Below are positions 35,820 to 46,379 of a stretch of DNA of 64,000 nucleotides, piece after piece (position 1 is the stretch's first letter; each line of letters opens with the position of its first letter). A model generated the notes under the pieces. It was not told the origin of the DNA and made no database searches. It saw only the letters and a program-made list of their open reading frames with translations. The translations under genes were made by a program, and so were the position numbers. This stretch comes from JAFNAG01 sp963824985 (GTDB lineage Bacteria; Acidobacteriota; UBA6911). The stretch covers positions 1-64,000 of the forward strand of contig CAWGRQ010000009.1 of the NCBI GenBank assembly GCA_963824985.1, in the 5' to 3' direction.

Positions 35820-38800
35820 CTAAAAAACCAGCTTCAGGGCGAACTGGATGATGCGCCCGGATTCGCCGGTCTGAATCACGGTCTGCGTGCTCGGCGGCGC
35901 GACCGCCTGGCAGCAGGACTGGGCGAAGACCGACGAATTGATGCTCGGCGATCCGACCGAAGCATCGCGAGGATTGTCGAAATTGGCATGGTTGAACGCG
36001 TTGAACATCTCCATCCGGAAATCGAGGTTGAAGCGCTCAGTGATCTTGAAATTCTTCGTCAATCCCAGATCCAGGTTCCAGTACGCCTGCGCCTCGAATG
36101 AATTTCGCGGCAGGCCCGAGGAGCCCGGTTCCGGCACCTTGAACGCATTGGCATTGGCGAAATACACCGGGCCATAGACGCCGGGGATTTCCTGGAGCTG
36201 CAACTCGGGTTTCTCTCCGACCAGCGCCGCTCGGGACGTATGGCTGTTGTTCAAGGTGTAATACCCGGTCATGATGCTGAACGGTTCGCCGGACATCCAG
36301 GAATAGATGCCGTTGATCGACCAGCCGCCGAGGATGTGGTTGAGCGGGCCCTTGAGATTGGCGCCGAGGAATCTCCCGCTGCCGACGGGCAACTCGTAAA
36401 CCGCGCTCATGTTGAGAAGATGCCGGCGGTCAAAATCGGATCGGGCGCGATCGAGCCGCCAGTTGCGGACGTCCGTGGTGCCGCGCGCGCCGGTTGTGCT
36501 CAAAGCGCCTCCGGAAGTGGCACCCACGGGATCGGACGACTGGTTGTCGATTGACTTCTGGAGCGTGTAGGCCATCCCGAAGAGCACGCCGCGATCAAAC
36601 CGCTTGCGCACGGTTACCTGCAGGGAGTGGTAATAGGAATCGCCCCCGGCATCCAGATAGGTGATGCGGTTGAACTGCTGGTTCGGCCGCAGATGGAGGT
36701 TCAGAGTGTTCTGCTCGATACGCTGGGCAAACTGTCCGACCGAATTGGAGGTCAAGGCCAGATATCCCTTGGTGGTACTGGAATTGATAACCGTGGACAC
36801 CAGATTGGATGGAATTGCGCCGCTTACAACAATGGGCACAGGGGTTCCGGTCACCCCCACGGGGCATCCGGTCCCGTCAGGCTGGCACCCGGCGGTGAAG
36901 TTCCTCTGCATGATCAGGAACGACGGGAGTATCGGATCCATGGTCAACTGATTTATGTCGTAGGTGCGCATCAGATGCGTTCCGCGATGGGCTACATAAG
37001 CGCCCTGCACGACGAATCCTGCCGGCAGTTCCCGCTGAATGCTCAGGTTCCACTGGTGGACGGTGGGAAGCCCCATATAGGGATCGAAGGTTGTGAGCGC
37101 GGGTGCGGTATCCCAAAGTGAAGCCGGCGGCGTCAGGTAGGAGCTGGGCTTGACGGTCGGTGGATTCAGCTCATTGGGGAATCCCTGGCCGATGCGCAGA
37201 TCGGGAGCCGCCACGCAATTCGCGGTCGTGGAGCCTCCCACAACGGAAGCGCACCGGGTGGTGAGTCCGGGGACTTTGCCGCTTACCGCGGTGACCATGA
37301 AGGAATTAATCGGATCATAGTAGATTCCATATCCCGCACGGATAACGGTACCCTTGGTCGCATTCCAGGCAATCGCCAGCCGGGGCGCAAAAGCCTTGAG
37401 GTTGTTGGTTTTGATCCATCGATCGGCATGAACAAAGGATACCGGCCCCTGCGACCCGTCGACCGGCTTGTCGGGAACGTAGACGCGGCCGCCGGCTTCG
37501 GTAGGCGCGAGGTTCACTTCCCAGCGAATCCCCATGCTCAGGGTGATGTTGCTTCGGACTTTCCACTCATCCTGGAAGTAGAAATTGAACTGCTTGAGAC
37601 GGTGGCCTTCCGCCCACATAGTCACCGAATTCCCCACCTTGAAGGGGAGGTAGCTGTCGCTGGTCAGGTTGCCGAGAAAGACCTGCGAAAGCTGCGCCGG
37701 CGTGCCGGTGATGTCGTTGATGGCGCCAAGCAGACGCGTATTGTCGGTGCTGGCAATGCCCGCCCGGGTAGTCGAGGCGACGGTAGGCGTGACGAATCCC
37801 GGCGGCGTTCGCGTCGATCCGCTGAAGCTCATGCTCGGTGTGACGTTGGTTCCGCCAGGCTGTCCGCGCTGATCGTTATGTTCGTACAGCCGGATGTTGG
37901 CCCCCATCTGAAACATGTGCTTCCCTTTGATGATGCTGAAGTTGTCGACGAACTGGGGTGTGGTCACCGCACGGAACGTCCGCGGCGTGTTCAGATAGGG
38001 ATAGGTAACGTTCGCAAAAGCATAAGGCGCAATATCGGGCCATGCCGGGTTGGCTTCACCCTGCGTGAAAAGAAACACAAACCGACTGAACCCCGCGGTA
38101 AACTCATTGACCATCGTCGGTGAAATGACCCGGCGGTAGCTGAGGGACAGCCCCTTAGTGGCCCGGAACACTTCGCCCTCCGGTGGAAATCCCGGGAAGA
38201 CCATTGGACGGCCGTTGAGCGGATCCCCCTGCAACGTGTTGTAGTCCGCCTGCATCCAGCGGACGAACACATTGTTGTTCTCGTTGAATCGATGATCAAC
38301 GCGGAACAGGAGGTTCGGTCCCTCGAAACTGGCCGGCGGATTCCACATGTAGGTCGCCGTGTTGAGGCCGTCCCCTGTGGTATATCGGTTCGGGAACCGG
38401 ATAGGTCTTGAACAGGGCTGAGATCACCGGATCGGCCCCGATCCCTTTTGGATCGTTGGAAAAAATGTTGTAGCTGGCAACGCAGTTAGCCGTGACCGTG
38501 CCGCCACAGACCGGGATGCCAGGTTTCAGAGCGCCGGTCGCCGGATCCACCAGCAGCGGAGAGTTCTGCTTAATGGTCTGCCCGCTCAGCACAAACGGGA
38601 CGTTGGGATCCGCGATCCAGTAACGATACACGCCCGACAGGAGCGACGGCGTATAAAGCGTCGGCACGCCGTAGGTCTGGTCGATCGGCTGCGTCGTTTT
38701 GATGCGCTGATTCTGATAGCTGGCGAAAAAGAAAGTCTTGCTTTTGATAATCGGTCCGCCGCCCTCAGCGCCAAACTGATTGAGCTTGATGTCCGGCCGC

Positions 38801-39705
38801 AGCGCCTTGCAGTTATCCCACTCGGTGGCGAGCTGCTGAGCCGTGCACGTCTGCCCTCGCCCGGCGCCGTCCCCCTTATAGGTTGCCGGAGTCTGCGCAT
38901 TGGCGAAATACTCATTCGAATTCAACGCCGTGTTCCGGAAAAATTCGAAGATCCTGCCGTGATATTCGTTGGTGCCGGATCGGGTCGCAATCGCGATGTT
39001 GGCGCCGCTGTTGCGTCCCTGCTCGGCCGTCGCATTGGAAGTGACGGTGCGGAACTCCTGGACGTTGTCCGGATTCAGGCGATATAGATTGGACATCGGA
39101 TTGGGGACGCTCGATTCGTTGGCATCAATCCCGTCGATCGTCACATTGAATGCCCGGTCGCGCGACCCATTGATATGGATGCCGGAGCTGGCGGCGCCAT
39201 AGGAGCGTTGAACCACTCCGGGCTCCAGAACGATCAGCGAAAGCGGATTCCGCCCGTTGAGCGGCAAGGCTTCGATCGCCTTCTGCTCGATCGTGTTGCC
39301 GATCATCGCACTGGTCGTTTCCAGTTTTTCATACACGCCCTCTACGTTTACCACCTCGCTCACGCCGCCCACCTGCATGCTTACGTTCACGACAAGGGGG
39401 GTATTGACCTCGAGGACATTTCCCTTGTTGTTTGCCGTCTTGAATCCCTGAAGCTCGACTTTGATCGTGTAGATCCCAATCGGCAAGGATGGAAATGAAT
39501 AGGTCCCGGCCCCGGAGGTGACCTGGGCATAAGTTACGCCGGTTGCCTCATTGATGGCGGTGACCGATGCGCCGGGGACGACAGCGCCGGAAGTGTCTGT
39601 AACCGTCCCCGAAACGCGAGACGTGCTTGTCTGTGCTATACCGAGTGCCGCCCCATGCAACAGGAGGACACTCAAGATACATGTCCATCGCACAATCTTT
39701 GACAT
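35820..39705 (-). CDS. Oar-like TonB-dependent receptor with carboxypeptidase-regulatory domain (one frameshift)
   Basis: About 1,295 aa once the frames are joined near 38385 (FKTYPVP then NRYTTGDGLNTATYMWNPP). Start at 39705: signal peptide (CILSVLLLHGAALGIAQ), then a carboxypeptidase-regulatory-like domain (SGTVTDTSGAVVPGASVTA), a plug domain (EALPLNGRNPLSLIVLEPG, IDGIDANESSVPNPMS), and a long 22-strand barrel ending RIIQFALKLVF with the terminal Phe expected of outer-membrane barrels. Oar-like receptors are abundant in Acidobacteriota and import large substrates such as glycans. Substrate unknown. It is monocistronic, with a strong terminator. Confidence 0.9.
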
Positions 39706-39841
39706 ATCGGATGCTCCCAGATTGGAAATCGCCAAGCAAACAGGCGAATGTACCCTACTTGCGGTACCAGGCCTGAAACTCCGCCCCCAAATGGGACGTT
39801 TGGATCTTGTGCCAGGGATTGAAGCCTGGCGTGGTTCCGAT

Positions 39842-39891
39842 CTATCTTCGGCTTCCCGTGGTTTGGAGCATCGTCCACAGGCCGAAGATAG
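39842..39891. promoter_or_regulatory. Hairpin in the leader of the TonB receptor gene
   Basis: CTATCTTCGGC (39842-39852) pairs perfectly with GCCGAAGATAG (39881-39891) around a 28-base loop. It lies about 140 bp upstream of the TonB start and could be a leader structure or a repeat. The region 39706-40052 has no gene. Confidence 0.4.
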
Positions 39892-40052
39892 CCCCTCGAA
39901 GAAATCCACCGCCGGCGCTCGATTTTATACCTTCCGTTCCGCGGGAAGTCGAAATTGTTTGACTTCAATCTCCATCAAGAACAATCCAGAGTCAATGGGA
40001 AATTGGTGTGCAAAAGTGCACAGCTTTCGGCGTACTGTGTCGCCGGAGCGGC

Positions 40053-40345
40053 CGACGGCTTCAAATGCCGTTCGACACGTACTTCCGGATCGCCGCCACC
40101 GTCCGTTCGATATCCGCTATGGAATTGTACATGTGCCTTCCCAAACCCGCAGCGGGGGAGGCCTGGAATGAGGGTAATATTGTTTTTTTCGATGACCTCA
40201 GGCATTGCGGAATCGTCGCCGACCGCAGTTCTTTCTATCACGCGCAGACGAGCAAGGGAACCAACCTGTCGCGGTTCACTCCGTTCTGGCGGTCCAAGAT
40301 CGTCGGCTTCCGCCGCCTGCCGCAGATCGATTTGCGTTGAGTGGC
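40053..40345 (+). pseudogene. Chimeric copy of the aminotransferase end and NlpC/P60 end
   Basis: Bases 40053-40135 match 33227-33308 (the C-terminal end of the class V aminotransferase, antisense). They run straight into 40125-40345, which match 35268-35475 (the C-terminal half of the NlpC/P60 gene). The join lies in a shared TGTA(C/G)ATGTGC. About 1.96 kb is missing relative to the source locus, including the NlpC catalytic Cys. The copy is diverged by roughly one base in ten. Gene-free sequence flanks it (40346-40631). Confidence 0.8.
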
Positions 40346-40631
40346 CCTGAGATGGCAGATCATATGATCCCTTCGAGGATTTATGGATCTTCGCGGCCTG
40401 CCCTCTCCCGGCCCGCGTCGAGATCGGCTGTTATCGCGTGTCCCGGCAGCCATTCTCTTTGCCCGTGCGAGTGCGGTTCGGAGAGATATGCGAGGCCGGA
40501 CTGCGCGTGAATTCGTGCGTTTATTCAAGTTCTTCGTGGCTGTTTTTGCTTTTTCCCCGGCGGTAAGATTTTGATAACGCCTGCCATCCATCAACCCGAT
40601 TAGGACCTAATCAGAGGAGACATCGAAACCA

Positions 40632-42478
40632 ATGATCGGCGGATACCTGTACAGCGAACGAGACAACGATTTCGACGCGCGCCTGCGGGGCAAGCTCGAC
40701 GCCGACCTGGCAGCGCATCCAGGTAGGGGAGCACGGGTTTGTTCTTCTGCACCAACCCCTTCCGATCCGATCAAAAATTGTATTGCGCATCCCCGGATCT
40801 GATCGCGATTAAGCGAAGATCTGCTGGTCGCGAAAGCCAACGGCGGCGCTTACCGCACCATGGACCTCACCGCCGACTTTGCACCGGTTTTCAATGCCGG
40901 GGCACCCGAGGCCTTCGACTCCATCCAGAGCGACTTCAGAATGGCGGTGGCCTTGATCGAGGCGGGGAACGACACCTGTATCTCGCCTCCAACCGCGCCG
41001 GATCCGGCCGGATCTATTACCACAGATTCAAGACCGGCATCGTCTTTTCCTCCGACCTCCGATTTCTCCTGAAGCTCGTCCCCTTCGACGTCAATCGCAA
41101 GGCCCTGTACTCCATTCTGAAATACGGATTCGATCCCCGAACCGCTGACGATCGGCAAGCCAGGTCTTCGCGGTGCCTGCTGCCCATTACCTCAAGTACA
41201 ATATGGCAGACGGCAATGAATCGCTCGAATCCTACTTCAAGTACCGATTTGCCGCGGATCACCAGAACGTGGGAGTTCGACGAGAAAAAAGTCTCTGGGA
41301 GCCGTAAAGGAAGTTCTGCGCAACACTGCGAAATTCCTGGGCAGCAACCCGACTGCCATGCTCTTGAGCGGCGGCATCGATTCCAGCCTGTATGGCAGCT
41401 ATCTCGACCCAGGAAAAAACCGCTCCGCTGCAGGGCTACTATTGCTCCTTTGGCGACGATGATCCCTGAGTATCACTACGCCTGCGCCATCGCCGAGCGG
41501 CTGGGCGTGAACCTCCAGGTCGCGACCATGGGAAAAGCCGACGCTCTGCGGGCGCTGGATGACGTCGTCCGGCTCACGGATCACCCGTTCTCGGATTTTT
41601 CGAGCCTGCCGATCGTTTTCCTCCTGCAGTACATCCGCGATCATCAGGGTAGCGACTCCCTGATCATCGAGTGCAACGGCGGCGACGACTGCTTCGGCTT
41701 CCCCGCTCTGCTGAACGAGACGGAAGTTCAAAACGAAGCACTCGTTCCCCGCGCTTTTCAAAAAGGGCATTGCCGTGGCTCTTGCGAATTCCACGTACTG
41801 GAAATGGGAATCGTCGCAGGGCACGCTGGCGAGGGTCGCGGCTCTCGCGGACGTGCATGAGAATTCGTATCTGAACTACTTCCTGGTTCAGGCGCCCGTG
41901 AATTATCTGAGCCTGGACCGGCCCGCGGACTGGGACGACTCGCTGCAGGAGATGATCGAACAGACTGCTTCGAGCTGCGGCGAGGATTATGCCGGCCTGA
42001 GCTACGAAGCGAAGACGACCATCCGCCAGCTTTTCTATGTGAACAGCCCCCGGTGGGCATCCAAGGCATTATCGGTCGGGGAGAGCCTGGGAAGGCGCGT
42101 CGTGTATCCCTACATCTGGCGCGACGTGCTGATCGAGCAGGGAAATCTGCCGTGGATCGCCAAGGTGCATGAAGGCGTTGTGAAATGGCCGCTCAAGCGA
42201 CTGCTCGAGGAGTTCATGCCGTCCGATTTCATCTATCGGCCGAAGAGCGGCTTCGTGCCGCCGCTCGTCCGCTGGCTGACGGACCCGGAGTTCAACGACA
42301 AGGTCCGCGCCATGCCTGCTGAGCCCGAAGGCCCTGATGTGCCGAAATCATTCCTTCGAAGATATTGGAGGAATTGCTCAACGACGCCCGCCAGGGCAAA
42401 AGACTGCGATTCCCCATCCTGAACATGCTCTGGGGCGCCATCTTCACCGAATCCTGGATTGAATCTCTGAGAGCCTGA
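40632..42478 (+). pseudogene. Asparagine synthase-like protein, many frameshifts
   Basis: Joined frames give roughly 600 aa. The start MIGGYLYSERDND replaces the catalytic Cys2 of glutamine amidotransferases with Ile, so the N-terminal domain is a non-catalytic asparagine synthase-like fold (HLYLASNRAGSGRIYYHRF, VPFDVNRKALYSILKYG). The ATP pyrophosphatase motif LLSGGIDSSLYGS is intact, followed by IAERLGVNLQVATMG, DHPFSDFSSLPI, ECNGGDDCFGFPALL and a C-terminus FPILNMLWGAIFTESW. Such proteins form amide or peptide-like bonds in natural product or glycan pathways. At least eight frame changes are needed. AGGAG precedes the ATG. Confidence 0.65.
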
Positions 42479-42802
42479 GAAGCCCGGAATCTGATCCGCA
42501 CCTCTGCCGGAGGTTTGCCAAAAACCTGTATCCTGCAGCATCGTTTTGAATTATGATCGCCTGAAGGTGCCGGGTGACCCGGACGATGACATCATACCCA
42601 CATATCGGATGCTACCGTGGAAACCGCCCGGGAGATGGGATTACCAACCCGGCAGGGTTTTCAACCTTTCTGTCGGACGATGGTCACTCAGGGGATCCAC
42701 TGGGTCGTCAGGCGCCGTAGCCACGGCGAGAACGGCGGGATGCTCTCCGGCGATGGTTAGAAACTGAAAGAGTACCGCAGGTGCTCTTGCTTGATTGCTG
42801 CG

Positions 42803-45133
42803 ATGGAGATCCCCATGATCCCACGGTTCATCGTCACATTGCTCGAGGTCCTCTTGCTACTGGCGACGGGTGGCGACGCGCAATCGCCCCGAAAGCCGCA
42901 TCTGTCGATGCCTGACTCCTGCCGGCCACTCGAAGGGACCCGGGACGCAAACGGCATCTGGCAGAGGATGCTTTGGAGCGAGGAGGCTCTCTGGGCTCAG
43001 GGACTCGCAGCGCGGGCAACGGAGGATTTGCAGAGGTGGCTGGGTGATGGACTGCGGGACGGGGATCTCGGCGCCCAAACATTTGCGGTGCGCGCGCTCG
43101 GCCGGCTGGAACGCCCAGAACTCGTCAGTGAACTCGCGCTCATGCTCTCTTCACCTTGGCCGGCAGTCCGTGGCGAGGCGGCCGATGCCATCGGCCAGGC
43201 GGTGCAGGGTGCGACGGCCGCTTCGCGGCCGGAGGCGATGCGTCACGCTGCCGGTTTATTGCGGAAGCGCCTCGGAGAGGAAGCCGATGCGACTGTCCGC
43301 GGCGTGATCTGCGCGACGCTGGGACGCCTCACCTACCCGGATGCTGCCGAGGCGCAGGCCATTGAAAGACTCCTGGTGGATGCGACCTTCGCGCGCGCGT
43401 CGTCCGGCGATGGCGCCCGCGGCGATGCCACGCTCGCCGAGCGGCTGGGCGCGTCCAAGGGTCTGGAATCGCTGCTGCGCCAACATGTGAAGCTCTTCAG
43501 ACCCGCGGACGGTACCATTGCCAGGTTGTGCGAACTGGCCCTTGCGCAGCCTGACGCTCGCGGGCGAAGAGAGACGGGAAGTGACGGAGATGCCCTCCGC
43601 GTGCGTCGCCTCGCCCTTATGGCGCTGGCGCCTCATCAGGCCGCGGACGAGAAGACGCTGGCGGCTGCGCTCCAGGACGAACAGTGGGAGATGCGTCGGG
43701 TTGCCGTGCGGATGGCCGGCGCAGGACTCAGGGCCGCAGCCGGGTCTGCGAGCGAGGCGCGTCTGGCTCTCATCCGGCGTGCCCTCCGTGATTCGGACTG
43801 GCGCGTCAGGTACGAGGCTGTTTCCGCCTCCGGGCGCAGTCAGGATGCGCCCGAGTGTGCGGCGCTCCTGCGGGCGGCCGGAGACCCGAGCACGCACGTG
43901 GCGCTTCTGGCCATCGACCAGCTGCCGCGATGCCAGGCCGCGGCGGCGGAGGCCATTCCCGTCCTCCGCAGACTCGCGCGCACACTGCCGATGCCCGACA
44001 AGGCGGCAGGGAAGGCGGCGATTGCCCGGCCCGCATGGCATCGGGCGGCGCACGCACTGGTAACGCTGGCGCGCCTCGCCCCCGATCAGGCTGGCGCGGA
44101 ACTCGGGCGCTTCCTGACCAGCGACATCTGGCAGGTGCGCATGTATGCCGCCCGGACCGCGGCGGTATTGAAAGCTGCCCAAGTCCTGCGCCAGGCCGCG
44201 GACGATCCAGACGACAATGTGCGGAATGCGGCGATCTCCGGGCTGTCGGAAATCGAGCAGCACGGCGCGGACGACGTGTACATCGCTCAACTCGCCAGGA
44301 ATGACGGCCAGCTGCTGATGACGGCCGCGCGGGCCCTCCGAGGCAGCAGCGACCCCGCCGCCATTTCTGCTTTGCTTGCCGCGCTCACAGCCCAGACGAT
44401 GCTTGATCGCGACACATCCCGCGATGCACGGCTCGCGCTGCTCGAGCGGATCGGTGAACTCGGTTCGCGTCAATACGCAACCGCCCTGCAGCCGTTCCTG
44501 CACGACTTCGATCCGCGGGTTGCCACGTCCGCGGCAACTATCATGACGAAATGGACGGGCGCTGAACCGGCCGCCGCCGGAACCCCGCGGGTGGAAGCGA
44601 TATTATCGCTCACGCTGGAGGAGGTGCGGCGTCTTGACGGAGCCAGGGCCGTTGTGCGCATGAAAAACGGCGGCACTTTTACGCTTGCTCTGCTCACATG
44701 GCAGGCGCCGGTCACTGTCGCCGGTTTTGTGCGCCTGGTGGAGTGTGGTTATTATAACGGCCTGACATTTCACCGGGTCGAACCGAATTTTGTTGTGCAG
44801 GGCGGAAGCCCGGGTGCGAACGAATACGCTGGATATGGGAGATTCATGCGCGACGAGGTGGGGCTAGCGTCGAACGCGCGCGGCAGCGTCGGCCTGTCGA
44901 CGCGCGGCCGGAATACCGGCGATGGCCAGTGGTACGTCAACATGGCGGACAACGCGCGATTGGATCACAGCTACACCGTGTTTGCGATGGTTGTAAACGG
45001 CATGGATGTGGTGGACTCGATCCTCGAAGGCGACCAGATCCAGGAGGTCAGGATCGTCGGGGCGCGCAAGAGTACTACTGTGTCATATCAGGTATTCCCA
45101 GGACGGTTCAATTTCAGACCAAGTGGCAAATAG
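42803..45133 (+). CDS. Secreted HEAT-repeat protein with C-terminal cyclophilin-type PPIase
   Basis: 776 aa. Signal peptide (FIVTLLEVLLLLATGGDA), then about 570 residues of HEAT/Armadillo-type helical repeats (QTFAVRALGRLERPELVSEL, WRVRYEAVSASGRSQDAPEC, QVRMYAARTAAVLKAAQVL). Residues ~600-760 form a cyclophilin-type peptidyl-prolyl isomerase with FHRVEPNFVVQGG and VGLSTRGRNTGDGQWYVN, TVFAMVVNGMDVVD. Expected to fold or hold exported proteins in the periplasm. Alternative starts at 42791 (TTG) and 42815 (ATG). Gene-free sequence precedes it from 42479. The HEAT plus cyclophilin order recurs in Acidobacteriota and Bacteroidota by my recollection. Confidence 0.85.
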   Translation: MEIPMIPRFIVTLLEVLLLLATGGDAQSPRKPHLSMPDSCRPLEGTRDANGIWQRMLWSEEALWAQGLAARATEDLQRWLGDGLRDGDLGAQTFAVRALGRLERPELVSELALMLSSPWPAVRGEAADAIGQAVQGATAASRPEAMRHAAGLLRKRLGEEADATVRGVICATLGRLTYPDAAEAQAIERLLVDATFARASSGDGARGDATLAERLGASKGLESLLRQHVKLFRPADGTIARLCELALAQPDARGRRETGSDGDALRVRRLALMALAPHQAADEKTLAAALQDEQWEMRRVAVRMAGAGLRAAAGSASEARLALIRRALRDSDWRVRYEAVSASGRSQDAPECAALLRAAGDPSTHVALLAIDQLPRCQAAAAEAIPVLRRLARTLPMPDKAAGKAAIARPAWHRAAHALVTLARLAPDQAGAELGRFLTSDIWQVRMYAARTAAVLKAAQVLRQAADDPDDNVRNAAISGLSEIEQHGADDVYIAQLARNDGQLLMTAARALRGSSDPAAISALLAALTAQTMLDRDTSRDARLALLERIGELGSRQYATALQPFLHDFDPRVATSAATIMTKWTGAEPAAAGTPRVEAILSLTLEEVRRLDGARAVVRMKNGGTFTLALLTWQAPVTVAGFVRLVECGYYNGLTFHRVEPNFVVQGGSPGANEYAGYGRFMRDEVGLASNARGSVGLSTRGRNTGDGQWYVNMADNARLDHSYTVFAMVVNGMDVVDSILEGDQIQEVRIVGARKSTTVSYQVFPGRFNFRPSGK

Positions 45134-45262
45134 CACTGGATATGATCGACAGTGTACGCGCCGATGAGTTGCCGCCTGCGCCTGTGTTGGCGGATGCCGG
45201 GTACGGCAATGTCACTGCTTTCCGAGATGCGTTGTCGGAACGTCAGATTCCCTTAAACTGAT
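45133..45262 (+). mobile_element. IS701-type transposase fragment
   Basis: The frame reads ALDMIDSVRADELPPAPVLAD then AGYGNVTAFRDALSERQI, a hallmark segment of IS701-family DDE transposases. Only about 43 codons remain; it begins immediately at the stop of the HEAT-cyclophilin gene and no terminal repeats are seen. Confidence 0.65.
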
Positions 45263-45371
45263 TATCTCGCTGCGAATTTGAAAAATCTGTGCCTGTTTGG
45301 AAGAATTGGCTGCCCTTCTACCTGGTTTTTCCGGGGGGCACCAGCTCAGTACCCCTCTCCGGTTTCCGTTA

Positions 45372-45428
45372 GGATGCGATATGTAAACTCAGGGGCTTGT
45401 GCGACTCTCACGCGGCATTCTACATCCA
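45372..45428. repeat. Dispersed hairpin repeat, copy 1 (core only)
   Basis: Contains GCGATATGTAAACTCAGGGG and ends CGCGGCATTCTACATCC, the core shared with 48101-48155, 52035-52080 and 61325-61375. The TPR gene fragment begins immediately after it. The terminator-like second hairpin of the other copies is missing. Confidence 0.75.
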
Positions 45429-46132
45429 ACGCGGGAGAGCAGTATCAGCGGGCCCTCGAACTGCAGCCCGGCTATGCCGACGCACAATACAACCTCGGGA
45501 TGATCCTGCTCGCGCTCGGGCGCAGAGGACCGTTTCCGGCTGGCGGTGCAGCTCAAGCCGGACTTTGCGGAAGCCCGCAACAATCTGGGGAACGCTCTTC
45601 AGGCTGCGGGCCGGCTTCCCGAGGCGGAAGCGCATCTGCGGGAGGCGCTGCGGCTCAGCCCCGGCATGTCCGATGCCCACCATAACCTCGGAAACGTCCT
45701 GCAGAGGATGGGGCGGGGCGGGAAGCGGCGCAGGAATACCGGGAAGCTCTTCGCCTGAAGCCGGATTTTGCCGAGGTCCACAACAGTCTGGGCTTCTCCC
45801 TGCTGGGCCAGGGGCGCTTTATGGAAGCCATGAGCTGCTTCCGGGAGGCGACAAGGCTCAAGCCCGACAATGCAGACGCCTGCTTCAACCTCGGCAACGC
45901 CCTTCTCGAAATGGGCCGGCCGGGGGAAGCGGTCCCCCAATGCCGCCAGGCTCTGAAATTCAAGCCCGACGATGCCGACATGCACAACAGCTTAGGCGCC
46001 GCGCTTGAGGAATTGGGGCGGTTTGCGGACTCGGTTTCCCAGTATCAGGAAGCGCTGCGGTTCAATCCCGCATCCGCGCAGGCTTGGGCTAACATCGACC
46101 GGGTCACGGCCCGGAAGAAAAACCGGTATTAA
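45429..46132 (+). pseudogene. 5'-truncated TPR-repeat protein
   Basis: Six or seven tetratricopeptide repeats of 34 residues can be read by joining three frames (YADAQYNLGMILLALGR, FAEARNNLGNALQAAGRLP, SDAHHNLGNVLQRMGR, FAEVHNSLGFSLLGQGRF, ADACFNLGNALLEMGRPG, ADMHNSLGAALEELGRFA). The N-terminus is missing: coding sequence starts at the edge of repeat copy 1. The stop TAA is also the target-site copy of the adjacent MITE. The intact protein may have been a TPR glycosyltransferase or scaffold; only TPRs remain. Confidence 0.7.
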
Positions 46133-46320
46133 GGGCCTGTCAATGAATAACGTTTGCATTTTGCTGTGGCCCCCAGGCCCGCTGGCAAGGCGCGAGCGAC
46201 GAGCATACCCGGTGTGGTATGTAAGGAGCGAGCAACGCAGCCAGCGGGCCTGCGGGCCGCAGCCCGTAGGGGCGCGGCGGTGCTCGCGCCAAAGTGTAAA
46301 CGTTATTTATTGACAGGCCC
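46133..46320. mobile_element. 188-bp MITE with terminal inverted repeats and TAA target duplication
   Basis: Ends are GGGCCTGTCAATGAATAACG on the left and its near-complement TTATTTATTGACAGGCCC on the right, extending imperfectly to about 30 bp. TAA flanks both sides (46130-46132, 46321-46323). The interior is GC-rich, non-coding and itself partly palindromic around CCCGCTGGC/GCCAGCGGG. Some of its right end (TGCTCGCGCC, then AAAGTGTAAAC) resembles sequence at 74-95 of the window. Confidence 0.8.
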
Positions 46321-46379
46321 TAAGGGTTATCAGGGGGTGCCGCCGTCCGCGATTCACCTCAGGCGTCGGGACACAGGCA

